Shown piece after piece: positions 1 through 9,811 of a stretch of DNA of 57,366 nucleotides. The stretch comes from Hyphomicrobiales bacterium (GTDB lineage: Bacteria > Pseudomonadota > Alphaproteobacteria > Rhizobiales > Beijerinckiaceae): assembly GCA_003241815.1 (NCBI GenBank), contig QBLV01000001.1:49402-106767 (forward strand). The letters run 5' to 3'. The position numbers and the translations under genes are program-made. Position 1 is the first letter of the stretch. Every line of letters starts with the position of its first letter. The notes beneath the pieces were generated by a model, which did no database searches, was not told the origin of the DNA, and was given only the letters and a program-made list of their open reading frames with translations.

Positions 1-748
1 CCGTCGCCAGCGATAGCGCCGCAGCAGCTGCGGCAGACCCGGCCTTGCCGGACAACAGATCGCCTTCCTCGGCGTCGCCGGCAGCCGGCGCCGTCGCCGT
101 CGCAAGAGTGGTCGGCAGGGTCGGCACGGGAACCGGCGGAGTCAACAGGACGCCCGGCGGAACGCTGACCACGACGCCCTCGGCTTTTGACTCCGAAGCC
201 GCGCCGGCAGCGGCGCCCGCTTCGCCTTCGACCAGTTCGCCCTCGGACTTTTCGCCCTTGACTACATCGGTCTTGCCGGATTTCGCGGCCTGCGCGGCCG
301 CTGCGATGCTGACCAGCGCTGCGATATCAAGGTTCGGCCCCGCCGGTTGCCCGATCGGCACGGCCTCGGCGGCCTTACCGACCGGCTTGCCGGTCTCCGC
401 GGCTGCTGGCGGCACAGCGGTCCTCGCAGGGGCATCGGATGGTTTCTCGGACGCCGCAGTGGCTTCGTCGGAAGCCCGGCGTACGTCGCCAACGTCACGA
501 AGGGTTTCCGCGCCGCGGCGAACTTCCCCGGCATCGCGGCGCATCTCGCCCGTGTCGCTCGCCGTCTCTCTTGGGATGTCGCGCTCTCTTGGGGTTTCGC
601 GGCGAGACGTGGCTGCCTCCTGCGCGGGCTCCTCCTGCGGCAGGACGAAGCTCTCCCGTTCACTTCTCGCGTCCCGTTCGGGCGCGGGTCTGCGTTGAAC
701 CGCAGGCTCCGCGGCAAGCAAGGAACTCGACACTGGCTGAATCGACAT
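1..748 (-). CDS. Ala/Pro/Glu-rich low-complexity protein, N-terminal part, runs off window edge; possibly flagellar hook-length control protein (FliK)-like
   Basis: Minus-strand open frame from ATG at 748 ([47 protein letters not shown]...) stays open to base 1; absent from the ORF track because it has no stop in the window. Composition only; FliK assignment is a guess. Confidence 0.5.
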   Translation of the reverse strand, partial: MSIQPVSSSLLAAEPAVQRRPAPERDARSERESFVLPQEEPAQEAATSRRETPRERDIPRETASDTGEMRRDAGEVRRGAETLRDVGDVRRASDEATAASEKPSDAPARTAVPPAAAETGKPVGKAAEAVPIGQPAGPNLDIAALVSIAAAAQAAKSGKTDVVKGEKSEGELVEGEAGAAAGAASESKAEGVVVSVPPGVLLTPPVPVPTLPTTLATATAPAAGDAEEGDLLSGKAGSAAAAAALSLAT

Positions 749-986
749 CGGTTCATCCGCAACATGGGCACAGAGCGCCCCCTTCGCTGTCCAGCAAATG
801 CCAAGCCAGCGGTCTGCTGAGACATTTCAACACGTTAGGTCATTTCTTTTATCGGAACAGCGGCAAGAACGGCCGCCCCAGCCCAACCGGGCGGCAGGTT
901 TTGCCCATCACCGCTGGCAGCGCCGCCTCAAAGCCGGTATAGAGCCGCGCAGAGCCTGCCTTCGACGCCGGAAACCGCATCCGTCC

Positions 987-2171
987 ATGACGACGCCCCG
1001 CAACTCCCTCGATATCGCCAAGCCGCCTGCGGCGACGCGCGTCGTCGCGGCGATGTCGGGCGGCGTCGATTCCTCCGTCGTCGCGGCCCTGCTGCAGCGC
1101 GAGGGTTACGAGGTCATCGGCGTGACGCTCCAGCTCTACGACCATGGCGCCGCCGTCCCCCGGGCCGGCTCCTGCTGCGCCGGCCAGGACATTCACGACG
1201 CCCGCCGTGTCGCCGAGCAGATCGGCATTCCCCATTATGTGCTCGACTATGAGAGCCGGTTCCGCGACGCCGTGATCGAGCGTTTCGCCGAGAGCTATCT
1301 CGCAGGAGAGACGCCGATTCCGTGCGTCGAGTGCAACCGCACGGTGAAGTTTCATGACCTGCTCGGGCTGGCCCGCGAGCTTGGCGCCGACGCGCTGGCG
1401 ACCGGCCATTACGTCGTCGGCCGCGAACTCCAAAACGGCCATCGCGGCCTGTTCCGCGCCGCCGACGCCAACCGCGACCAGAGCTACTTCCTCTATGCGA
1501 CGACGCAGGAGCAGCTCGATCTGCTGCGCTTTCCGCTCGGCGGCATCGACAAGGCGCAGACCCGCGCACTGGCGGCCGAACTCGGCCTCGGCATCGCCGA
1601 CAAGCCCGATAGCCAGGACATCTGCTTCGTCCCCAATGGCCGCTATGCGGACGTGATCGAGCGGCTCAAGCCCGGCGCGGCGCGGCCAGGTGACATCGTC
1701 CATCTCGACGGCCGCGTGCTTGGACGCCATGACGGCGTGCTGCGCTACACCGTCGGACAGCGCAAAGGGCTCGGCCTCAGCACGCCTGAGCCGCTTTATG
1801 TGCTGCGCCTCGACGCCGACGGTGCCCGCGTCATCGTGGGCCCGCGCGAAGCCCTCAACGTCCGCGAGATCAGGCTGCGCGACCTGAACTGGCTCGGCGA
1901 GATGTCGCTGGACGCACTGCCACCCGAGGGACTTGACGTCGCCGTGCGCGTGCGTTCGACGCGGCCCCCGCGCGAGGCGAGGCTGACGCGCGACGAAGCC
2001 GGCCTGAGGGTCGAACTTGCCACCGACGAGGAGGGCGTCTCGCCCGGCCAGGCCTGCGTCATCTATGCCGATGCCGGACCTGGCGCCCGCGTGCTCGGCG
2101 GCGGCACCATCGTGCGGCCGGAGTTGCCGCTTCCGGCGTCCCGGCCGGGCCTCGCCCTCGCCTTGTCCTGA
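987..2171 (+). CDS. mnmA: tRNA-specific 2-thiouridylase MnmA
   Basis: [16 protein letters not shown]-loop motif, catalytic Cys regions ([25 protein letters not shown]) and GQRKGLG; start ATG at 987 within the 798..2171 ORF. Confidence 0.93.
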   Translation: MTTPRNSLDIAKPPAATRVVAAMSGGVDSSVVAALLQREGYEVIGVTLQLYDHGAAVPRAGSCCAGQDIHDARRVAEQIGIPHYVLDYESRFRDAVIERFAESYLAGETPIPCVECNRTVKFHDLLGLARELGADALATGHYVVGRELQNGHRGLFRAADANRDQSYFLYATTQEQLDLLRFPLGGIDKAQTRALAAELGLGIADKPDSQDICFVPNGRYADVIERLKPGAARPGDIVHLDGRVLGRHDGVLRYTVGQRKGLGLSTPEPLYVLRLDADGARVIVGPREALNVREIRLRDLNWLGEMSLDALPPEGLDVAVRVRSTRPPREARLTRDEAGLRVELATDEEGVSPGQACVIYADAGPGARVLGGGTIVRPELPLPASRPGLALALS

Positions 2172-2221
2172 AGCCACCGGCGCCTCCTGCGCTTCCAACT
2201 CCCTTGCCCGCGAGCCGCTCC

Positions 2222-2893
2222 ATGCCGGTGCCCGACCATCTCGAAACCCAGAAGCGCGTCTATGCGGCCTGGGCTGGCATCTACGACAAGATCTACCAGC
2301 GGCTTCTGGCCCAGCCCCAGCGCGAGGCGGTGGATGCGGCCTGCGCCCGCGGACCCGACATTCTCGAGATCGGTGTCGGCACGGGCCTGACGCTAGCGTA
2401 TTTCAGCCCCGACACACGCGTTCTGGGCGTCGATCTCTCGCTCGACATGTTGAAGGTCGCGAACCGAAAGGTCGTCAGCCAGGGGCTGACGTATGTTCGT
2501 GGTCTGATGGTGATGGATGCCGGCAGGCTCGGCTTTGCGGCCGAAAGCTTCGATGCCGTGACCGCGCAGTTCGTCATCACCCTCGTGCCAGATGCCGAGC
2601 AGGCCCTGAGCGAGATGGACCGCGTGCTCAAGCCCGGCGGCGAGATCATCATTGCGAGCCGGCTCGTCGACGACGGTGCGCGATTCGCGGCGCTCTGGAC
2701 GGCGCTGGCCCCGCTCGCCCGCGCGATCGGCTGGAGCTCGGACTTCAAGGTCAGCCGGCTGACGGACTGGGCGGCGAAGACGGGCCGTTACGACACGGTC
2801 CATGTTGGCTCCGGCTATTTCAAGGTGGTGCGTCTGCGCAAGCGGTCCTCTGCCCCGCTTTCAACCGCCATGCTATCCTCCGCAAAGGCTTGA
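2222..2893 (+). CDS. Class I SAM-dependent methyltransferase
   Basis: ILEIGVGTGLTLAYF motif I, VLGVDLSLDML, RVLKPGGEIIIASR motif; ATG at 2222 (ORF track uses TTG at 2204). Confidence 0.85.
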   Translation: MPVPDHLETQKRVYAAWAGIYDKIYQRLLAQPQREAVDAACARGPDILEIGVGTGLTLAYFSPDTRVLGVDLSLDMLKVANRKVVSQGLTYVRGLMVMDAGRLGFAAESFDAVTAQFVITLVPDAEQALSEMDRVLKPGGEIIIASRLVDDGARFAALWTALAPLARAIGWSSDFKVSRLTDWAAKTGRYDTVHVGSGYFKVVRLRKRSSAPLSTAMLSSAKA

Positions 2894-2964
2894 CGAGCCC
2901 ACGCCTCGCCCCCTATACCGCGCCCTCACGACGGATCGACGCTTGCGTTGGATCCGGACTGTGG

Positions 2965-3041
2965 GGCGGGGTAGCTCAGCCGGTTAGAGCAGCGGAATCA
3001 TAATCCGCGTGTCGGGGGTTCGAGTCCCTCTCCCGCTACCA
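2965..3041 (+). tRNA. tRNA-Met (CAT anticodon), 77 nt with encoded CCA
   Basis: GGCGGGG..TCCCGCT acceptor, D arm GCTCAGCCGGTTAGAGC, anticodon stem-loop GCGGA-ATCATAA-TCCGC, T arm GGGGGTTCGAGTCCCTC, CCA end. Elongator versus tRNA-Ile2 not distinguished. Confidence 0.93.
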
Positions 3042-3101
3042 ACTGTTTTCATTGCGCTTTTTGTCTTCTTGAACTGATCTCTCAACCGACCGGTTGGGAG
3101 A

Positions 3102-3664
3102 TCAGTTTGATTTTCCTGTACCTGCTTCGTGCTCTTCACGCTTGCGGATCGCGGCAACCCCGAGCGCATCATCCCGCTTCAAATAGTGCGAGCCCAGGAT
3201 CGCGCCGACATCCCGAAGGCTGTGCCCGGTGATGGTTGCGATCTCCGCTTCGGTGCATCCGGCGATGGTCAGCCGCGTGACGGCAGTGCCCCGCAGGTCG
3301 TGGAACGTGACCCCGGAAATGCCCGCCTTGATGCATGCCTTTCGCCATGAGGCCCTGAAACCCGCCTCTGTCCATGAGGTAGCATTCTCAGTCGCCAGGA
3401 TCGTCACGGCGCGCTTTTTGGTCACGTCGAGAAGGGCCTTAAGCGGCCCGCCTGTCGGGATGGACACGCGCGCGCCGGTCTTGCGTTGCTTCATGCGGAT
3501 GTGCTGCCCACCATAGGTCGTCCAGGGCAAGCGCAGGAGGTCGCCTTGCCGCTGGTCAGTCCATAACGCCAACATCAACGCAAGGCGCAGATGCTCAGGC
3601 GCATGGGTCATGAAGGCCGCTTCATCGCCCCGTAGCGTGGTGTAGCTGCGGTGGTCATCGGCGA
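3102..3664 (-). pseudogene. Tyrosine recombinase/integrase, C-terminal catalytic fragment
   Basis: LWTDQRQGDLLRLPW...VTFHDLRGTAVTRLTIAGCTEAEIATITGHSLRDVGAILGSHYLKRDD contains the R..HxLR..H tyrosine-recombinase layout; N-terminal domains missing; frame closes at a TAA near 3664; lies 60 bp from the tRNA 3' end. Confidence 0.85.
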
Positions 3665-3724
3665 TTGCCGGTTAGGTTTGGGTTGCGAACGCAAACCCTG
3701 AACCGAGAGATCCCCGATGACCGC
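3648..3724. repeat. Imperfect 77-bp palindrome
   Basis: Left arm gcggtggtcatcggcgattgccggttaggtttgggttgcg and right arm cgcaaaccctgaaccgagagatccccgatgaccgc are near reverse complements around gcg-aa-cgc. Confidence 0.7.
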
Positions 3725-3988
3725 TTTTGACCGTCCGCTTTATGGCGGAGCATTAATGTCAGGAACTGGCGCAATACTCCGCGAGCGGCAACGGCGATTC
3801 TGGCCAGCGCCGACGTTCAAATTGTGTCATCGGGAAATTCGGCGGAGCCTGATCGCTGAGTCAGTGCATTGGACTCCAGAAGAAGTATATTTCGGCCTTC
3901 AGCATGTTAATTGCAAATCGCCTGAGCTCCACGCTAACGCACCGTGACGCCAGACATCAGCCACTCCCCATTTCGGATCCTTGAATTC

Positions 3989-6046
3989 ATGAAGGCCAAG
4001 CGAATCCGCATCGCCGTCGACATCGGTGGAACGTTCACAGACCTCGAATATCTCGACGAGGCCAGCGGCGAGACGCAGAGCTTCAAATCGGCGACGACGC
4101 CCGACGATCCGTCGCTGGGTCTGATGAACGCGATCAACGGTGCTGCCGCGCGCTTTGGCTTCTCCTTGTCGGATGTCGGCCTGCTGATGCATGGCACGAC
4201 GATCGCGACCAATGCTGTGCTGACGCGCAACCTGCCTGACGGCGCGCTGATCACCACGGCCGGCTTCGAAGACGTTCTGGAGATCGGCCGCCACGCCCGA
4301 AAGGAGATCTACCGTCTGAAGCCCGAGCCGCAGGCGGTGCTGGTGCCAAGGCGCCGTCGCTTCGGCGTGATCGAGCGGATCGGCCCGCAAGGTGAGGTCC
4401 TGACCGCCCTCGACGAGGCCAGTATCGAGGCCGCGATCGACCGCGTCGCGACCTCGGGCGCGAGCGTCTGCGCCATCGCGCTGCTCAACGGCTTCACCAA
4501 CCCGACCCATGAAATCGCAATCCGCGAGCGCGTGCTCGCCCGTCTCCCCGGGTTGGCGATCTCTTGCTCGCACGAAGTCTCGCCTGAGATCCGCGAATTC
4601 GAGCGGACTTCGACGACGGTGCTCAACGCGCTGCTGATCCCGGTCGTGCGCCGCTATATCGACGCGCTGCTGGCGCGCACCGCCGCCGCGGGGCTGACCG
4701 CGCCGCTCTATCTCGTACAGTCCAATGGCGGGGCGACGACCCCGCGCGCGGCCGGCGAGGCACCGGTTAAGCTCTTGCTCTCGGGGCCGTCCGGCGGGGT
4801 GCTCGCCGCCGAGGGCGTCGCGCGCCACCTCGGCTTCCCGAACGTCGTCGGCGTCGACATGGGCGGCACGAGCTACGACGTTGCCGTCATCCGCGACGGC
4901 CGTCGCGCTGTCGTCGCGCAGGGCGACATCGACGGCCTGCCGGTGCGCGTGCCCATGGTTGACATGCGCACGATCGGCGCGGGCGGCGGCTCGATCGCCT
5001 CGCTCGACGCCTCCGGGCGCCTTCAGGTCGGCCCGCGCAGCGCCGGCGCCAGGCCGGGCCCGGTCTGCTATGGCCGCGGCGGCACTGAGCCGACCGTCAC
5101 CGACGTCAACCTGATCCTCGGGCGGCTCGACCCCGTCACCTTCCTCGGCGGCGAGTTCGCGCTCGATCTCGACGGCGCCCGCGAGGCGCTGGAAACCCGC
5201 ATCGCCGGCCCGCTCGGCCTCGACCGGGATCGCGCGGCGGCCGGCATCCTCGCCGTCGTGGTCGCCAAGCTTGCCGGCGCGATCAAGCTCTCGCTGTTCG
5301 AACGCGGGCTCGATCCGCGCGATTTCGCGCTGATGTCCTTTGGTGGTGCCGGCGGGCTGCACGCCGTCGAGGTCGCCGAGGAGCTTGGCATGACGACCGT
5401 GATCTTCCCCAAGGATCCGTCGACCTTCTCGGCCCATGGCATCCTTCAATCCGACATCGTCCACGACCTCGCCCGCACGCGAGTGCTTCCCCTGAAACCC
5501 GGTACCGCCCCGGCCTTCGCCGCGCTCGCCGATGACCTGTTGCGCGAGGGCGAGGCCCTTTTGGCCGCCGACGGCCTGCCCGCGGATCAACGCCGCCTCG
5601 AACTCGCCGCCGACCTGCGCTATCGCGGCCAGGCCTTCGAGCTGCTGGTGCCGCTTGAGGACGCCCCGCACGACGATACGGCGCTCGAGGCGCTTTGCGA
5701 GCGCTTCCACGACGCGCACCGCCAGCGCTTCTCCTTCGACGATCCCAACGAGACGGTCGAACTGGTGACGATGCGACTGGCAGCGATTGGCCTGCTCGGC
5801 GGCATGGCGACCGCGAGTGCGCCGCAGGCGGACCAGGCTTCCTCAGCCCGCGAGCGCCAGGTCCATCTCGGCGGCGCCTGGACGAACGCCCCGGTTCATG
5901 AGCAGCGCAAGCTCGGCGCCGGCGCTGTCATCGACGGCCCCGCCATCATCGAGCAGGCCTACACCACACTGATCATTCCCACAGGCTGGCGGGTTACCGT
6001 CCGCCCGTCGGGCGATCTCGTCGCGACCCGGGAGACGCTGTCATGA
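3989..6046 (+). CDS. hyuA: Hydantoinase/5-oxoprolinase family, subunit A
   Basis: MKAKRIRIAVDIGGTFTDLEYLDE; LLMHGTTIATNAVL; GVDMGGTSYDVAVI; ASFHA-like STFSAHG. ATG 3989 chosen inside ORF starting 3944. Confidence 0.9.
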   Translation: MKAKRIRIAVDIGGTFTDLEYLDEASGETQSFKSATTPDDPSLGLMNAINGAAARFGFSLSDVGLLMHGTTIATNAVLTRNLPDGALITTAGFEDVLEIGRHARKEIYRLKPEPQAVLVPRRRRFGVIERIGPQGEVLTALDEASIEAAIDRVATSGASVCAIALLNGFTNPTHEIAIRERVLARLPGLAISCSHEVSPEIREFERTSTTVLNALLIPVVRRYIDALLARTAAAGLTAPLYLVQSNGGATTPRAAGEAPVKLLLSGPSGGVLAAEGVARHLGFPNVVGVDMGGTSYDVAVIRDGRRAVVAQGDIDGLPVRVPMVDMRTIGAGGGSIASLDASGRLQVGPRSAGARPGPVCYGRGGTEPTVTDVNLILGRLDPVTFLGGEFALDLDGAREALETRIAGPLGLDRDRAAAGILAVVVAKLAGAIKLSLFERGLDPRDFALMSFGGAGGLHAVEVAEELGMTTVIFPKDPSTFSAHGILQSDIVHDLARTRVLPLKPGTAPAFAALADDLLREGEALLAADGLPADQRRLELAADLRYRGQAFELLVPLEDAPHDDTALEALCERFHDAHRQRFSFDDPNETVELVTMRLAAIGLLGGMATASAPQADQASSARERQVHLGGAWTNAPVHEQRKLGAGAVIDGPAIIEQAYTTLIIPTGWRVTVRPSGDLVATRETLS

Positions 6047-7710
6047 TCCAGGTCTCAAGCAAGGTTGCAGGCAAGGTCGGTGGCAAGGTCGATCCCGTCC
6101 TTCTCGAGATCGTCTCGCATGCGCTGGTCTCGGCGGCCGAGGAGATGTCGATCACGGTCTGGCGCACCAGCCGCTCGACGACGGTGCGCGAGCTGCTCGA
6201 CTATTCGACGGCGGTGTTCGACGGCGAAGGCCGCAACATCGCCCAGGCGGCGCGCATGCCGGTCCATCTCAACTCGATGGAACTCTGCCTGCAGGAGATC
6301 ATAGCGAAACACCTGCCGCTGGAGCGCTGGGCCGAGGGCGATGTTGTCGTCACCAACGATCCCTATTGCGGTGGCCAGCATCTGCCCGATTTCCTCGCCT
6401 TCAAGCCGGTCTTCGTCGAGGGCCGGCGCATCGCCATCACCTGCGTGCTGATCCACCATGTCGATGTCGGCGGCGGTGCGGCCGGCGGCTACAACGCCCA
6501 TGCGGTCGAGATCTTCCAGGAGGGCCTGCGGCTGCCGCCGGTGAAGATCGTCCGCGAAGGCGAGATGCAGGACGATCTCTTCGCCACCATCCTGCAGAAT
6601 GTCCGCGAGCCCGAGACCTTCCGTGGCGATTTTCTCAGCCAGATCGCGGCGCTCGAGGTCGGAGCGCGGGCGATGCGGCAGCTCGCGGGGCGCTATGGTG
6701 TCGAGACGCTGCGCGATGTCGGGCAGGCCCTGCTCGACCATTCCGAAACGGCGATGCGCGCCGCGCTGACCGCGCTGCCCGATGGCGTCTACCGGGCAGA
6801 GGATTTCGTCGATGGCGACGGCATGGAAGAGGGGCAAAAACGCATCGCCGTGACCCTGACGATCGCGGGCGATGCGCTCACGGTCGATTTCGCCGGTTCC
6901 TCGCCCCAGGCGCGGGGACCGATCAACGCGACGATGGCGACGACCCGCTCGGCGGTCTATTACGCCGTGATCGCGGCCTCGGGGATCGAGGCGACGGCCA
7001 ATTCGGGCTGCTACCGGCCGATCACCGTCACCGCGCCCGACGGGCTTCTCGTCAGCGCCCAGTTCCCAGCGCCGGTCTCGATGCGGATGCTGACCGGCCA
7101 CCGGATCGCCACTGCCGTGCTGAAGGCCTTCGCGAGGGCGATCCCAGCGCGAATTCCGGCATCCTATTACGGCGTGACCTTCAACCACGCCGTCAACATT
7201 CGTCATGAAGATGGCCGCCGGCAGGTCTATTTCGACGCCGAGATCGGCGGCTGGGGCGGCCACCCCGAGGCGGACGGCCCCTCGGGCCTCTCGGCCGGTT
7301 TCCACAACGGCCAGAACACGCCCATCGAGATGATCGAGGCGATTTTCCCGCTGCGCTTCACGCATTATGGCTTCCTGCCGGATTCGGCCGGCGCGGGTAA
7401 GATGCGCGGCGGGCTCGGCCTTGTGCGCGAATGGCGCTTCATCGCCGAGTACGGCCTGCTCAACGCGTCCTTCGACGCTTTCGCCTCGCAGCCCTACGGG
7501 CTGGCCGGCGGCGAACCCGGACGCGGCGGCCGCCTGAGCGTCATCCGCGACGGCAGAGAGACGGCACTGGCGGCCAAGACCATCGGCTGCGTGCTGAAGG
7601 CAGGCGACATCGTTCGCATGGAGACGCCGGGCGGCGGCGGTTATGGCCTTCCCTCGGAACGCGATCCGGCCGCCATCGCCGCCGACAAGGCAGATGGCTA
7701 CATCTCGTGA
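6043..7710 (+). CDS. hyuB: Hydantoinase/5-oxoprolinase family, subunit B
   Basis: PVLLEIVSHALVSAAEEMSITVWRTSRSTTVRELLDYSTAVFDGEGRNIAQAARMPVHLNSM; C-terminal GGGGYGLPSERDP; ATGA overlap with upstream gene. Confidence 0.9.
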   Translation: MIQVSSKVAGKVGGKVDPVLLEIVSHALVSAAEEMSITVWRTSRSTTVRELLDYSTAVFDGEGRNIAQAARMPVHLNSMELCLQEIIAKHLPLERWAEGDVVVTNDPYCGGQHLPDFLAFKPVFVEGRRIAITCVLIHHVDVGGGAAGGYNAHAVEIFQEGLRLPPVKIVREGEMQDDLFATILQNVREPETFRGDFLSQIAALEVGARAMRQLAGRYGVETLRDVGQALLDHSETAMRAALTALPDGVYRAEDFVDGDGMEEGQKRIAVTLTIAGDALTVDFAGSSPQARGPINATMATTRSAVYYAVIAASGIEATANSGCYRPITVTAPDGLLVSAQFPAPVSMRMLTGHRIATAVLKAFARAIPARIPASYYGVTFNHAVNIRHEDGRRQVYFDAEIGGWGGHPEADGPSGLSAGFHNGQNTPIEMIEAIFPLRFTHYGFLPDSAGAGKMRGGLGLVREWRFIAEYGLLNASFDAFASQPYGLAGGEPGRGGRLSVIRDGRETALAAKTIGCVLKAGDIVRMETPGGGGYGLPSERDPAAIAADKADGYIS

Positions 7711-7857
7711 CCCAAGCGGTTCGCAGCTGGCGGGACTATTGCATCGCGCCCCTGACGCGTGGTCACATGCGCGACAAGGCGCAGCTCGCGCCCGGAGACT
7801 GGCCTTGATCAAGACAGCCGACAAAAAGCTTGTCCCCGCCCGCCAAACCGCCGTCGC

Positions 7858-8472
7858 ATGAGCGATCTTTCCCGCCTTCTGCCGGACGAGCCGCTGCCGC
7901 AGCGCATTTCGCGGATTCTGGCCTGGATCGCCGGTGCGGTCGTGCTCTTCGGCTGCAGCCTGCTCATCACCATCGACGTGATCACGCGCTTCCTGTTCAA
8001 GCGCGGCATGGTCGAGAGCTTCGAGATCTCGGGCTATGCGCTGGCGGCCTGCATCGGGCTGGGGCTGGCGTTCACCGTCACCTCCAAGGCCAATATCCGC
8101 GTCGACATCCTGCTCGGCGCGCTGCCCGGCAAGATGCGAATTGTCTGCGACATCCTCGCATCGCTGGCGCTTGCGACGATCGCGGTGGCGCTGGCCTGGT
8201 TCGCCTGGGGCACGCTGGCACAATCCTGGGCTTTGAACGCCAAATCGGTGTCGCTGCTGCAGGTGCCGATGGTGATCCCACAGGGGATCTGGTGCGTCGG
8301 GCTGGTCTGGTTTGCCTGCATGGCGGTGCTGATCCCGATCCAGGCGCTCGCCCGGCTGATCGCGCATGACCGCGCCGGTTTTGATGCGCTGATCGGCTCG
8401 CTGCGGGTGACCGAGGAGATCGAGCAGTCCGGCGTCGAGAACCCCGCCGGCACCGCGAAGGTCAAGCCATGA
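7858..8472 (+). CDS. TRAP transporter small permease (DctQ-like)
   Basis: ISRILAWIAGAVVLFGCSLLITIDVITRFLFKRGMVESFEISGYALAACIGLGLAFT, four-TM pattern; directly upstream of DctM-like gene. Confidence 0.85.
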   Translation: MSDLSRLLPDEPLPQRISRILAWIAGAVVLFGCSLLITIDVITRFLFKRGMVESFEISGYALAACIGLGLAFTVTSKANIRVDILLGALPGKMRIVCDILASLALATIAVALAWFAWGTLAQSWALNAKSVSLLQVPMVIPQGIWCVGLVWFACMAVLIPIQALARLIAHDRAGFDALIGSLRVTEEIEQSGVENPAGTAKVKP

Positions 8473-9773
8473 TCGGGACCGCGGTCTCGCTGCTCGTCGT
8501 TCTGGTGGGGCTGAGCATCCCGGTTGCCGCCGCGCTTGCGCTGATGGCGTATGTGCTGCAGGCGAACTACGCCTTCTTCCCGATGACCGGCGCCGTCGGC
8601 GAACTGGCCTGGAACTCCTCCAACGACTTCATCCTGATCGCCGCCCCGATGTTCATCATGATGGGCGAGCTGATGCACCGCTCTGGGATGAGCGAACGAC
8701 TGTTCACTGCGCTCTCGCCCTGGTTTGCCCGCGTGCCCGGCCGGCTCATCCACACCAACATCGCAGCCAGCGCCATTTTTGCCGCGACCTCGGGATCGTC
8801 GGTGGCCACCGCCGCGACGATCGGCACGGTCGCGATCCCCAATATGGACAAGGGCGGCTACAACCGTCCGCTGTTTTTGGGCTCGATCGCGGCCGGCGGC
8901 ACGCTCGGTATCCTGATCCCGCCCTCGATCAACATGATCATCTATGCCGTGCTGACCGACACCTCGGTCGCCGATCTCTATGCTGCCGGGTTCATCCCGG
9001 GCTTTATGCTGGCAGCGCTGTTCTCGACGATGGTGCTGGGGCTGGCGCTATACCGGCCGGAATGGGCCGGTCCCAAGGTCGACACGGGCGATCTCTGGCG
9101 CCAGCGCCTCGCGGGCCTGCGCCATCTGATCCCGCCGCTGGGGCTGTTCCTCGTCGTCGTCGGCTCGATCTATGCCGGCATCGCGACGCCGACCGAGGCC
9201 GCCGCGCTGGGCCTGATGGCGACGCTTCTGCTCGTCGCCGCCAATCGCCAGCTGTCCCTGCCGGTGCTGTTGCGCGCCTTCGAGGGCACCGTTCGCACGA
9301 CCTGCATGGTGATGCTGATCGTCATGGCCGCCTTTTTCCTCAACTTTGTCATGGTCTCGATCGGGCTGGTCAAGGCGATCACGGATGTCGTGCTGTCGCT
9401 CGGTTGGCCGCCGCTCGGCATGCTGCTGGCGATCGTCGTTTTCTACCTGATCCTCGGCTGCTTCATGGAGACCCTGTCGATGATGATCGCGACGACGCCG
9501 GTCGTCCTGCCGGTGATCACGGCGCTGGGCTACAGCCCTGTCTGGTGGGGCATCATCTTCGTCATCCTGATGGAGGCGGCGCTGATCACGCCCCCGGTCG
9601 GCCTCAACCTCTACGTGGTCCAGGCCGTGCGCGGAAAAGGCAATTTTGCCGATCTCTGCCTGGGCGCCATGCCCTTCGTCTTCGCGATGCTGCTGATGAT
9701 CGCGCTGCTGATCGCCTTCCCGCAACTGGCGCTCTGGCTTCCGACCCTTCTCAATCCCAAAGCCGGCGGCTGA
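8469..9773 (+). CDS. TRAP transporter large permease (DctM-like)
   Basis: IAAPMFIMMGELMHRSGMSERLF, GSSVATAATIGTVAIPNM, GGTLGILIPPSINMIIYAVLTDTSVADLYAAGFIPG. Confidence 0.93.
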   Translation: MIGTAVSLLVVLVGLSIPVAAALALMAYVLQANYAFFPMTGAVGELAWNSSNDFILIAAPMFIMMGELMHRSGMSERLFTALSPWFARVPGRLIHTNIAASAIFAATSGSSVATAATIGTVAIPNMDKGGYNRPLFLGSIAAGGTLGILIPPSINMIIYAVLTDTSVADLYAAGFIPGFMLAALFSTMVLGLALYRPEWAGPKVDTGDLWRQRLAGLRHLIPPLGLFLVVVGSIYAGIATPTEAAALGLMATLLLVAANRQLSLPVLLRAFEGTVRTTCMVMLIVMAAFFLNFVMVSIGLVKAITDVVLSLGWPPLGMLLAIVVFYLILGCFMETLSMMIATTPVVLPVITALGYSPVWWGIIFVILMEAALITPPVGLNLYVVQAVRGKGNFADLCLGAMPFVFAMLLMIALLIAFPQLALWLPTLLNPKAGG

Positions 9774-9811
9774 AATCGCCAACACCCCACCCCACAGAGG
9801 AGATGACTGCG

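Noticed and set aside
849-2198. 449-aa minus-strand ORF opposite mnmA
   Set aside because: Antisense shadow of high-GC coding sequence; no domain-like motifs, mnmA on the plus strand is unambiguous.
3717-3947. 76-aa ORF between the palindrome and hyuA
   Set aside because: Starts inside the palindrome, no homology I recognise; could be a decayed fragment but unsupported.
3899-5719. 606-aa minus-strand ORF opposite hyuA
   Set aside because: Low-complexity Arg/Gly/Ala/Asp composition typical of a GC-rich antisense frame.
6055-8367. 770-aa minus-strand ORF opposite hyuB/dctQ
   Set aside because: Spans two real genes in antisense; composition artefact.
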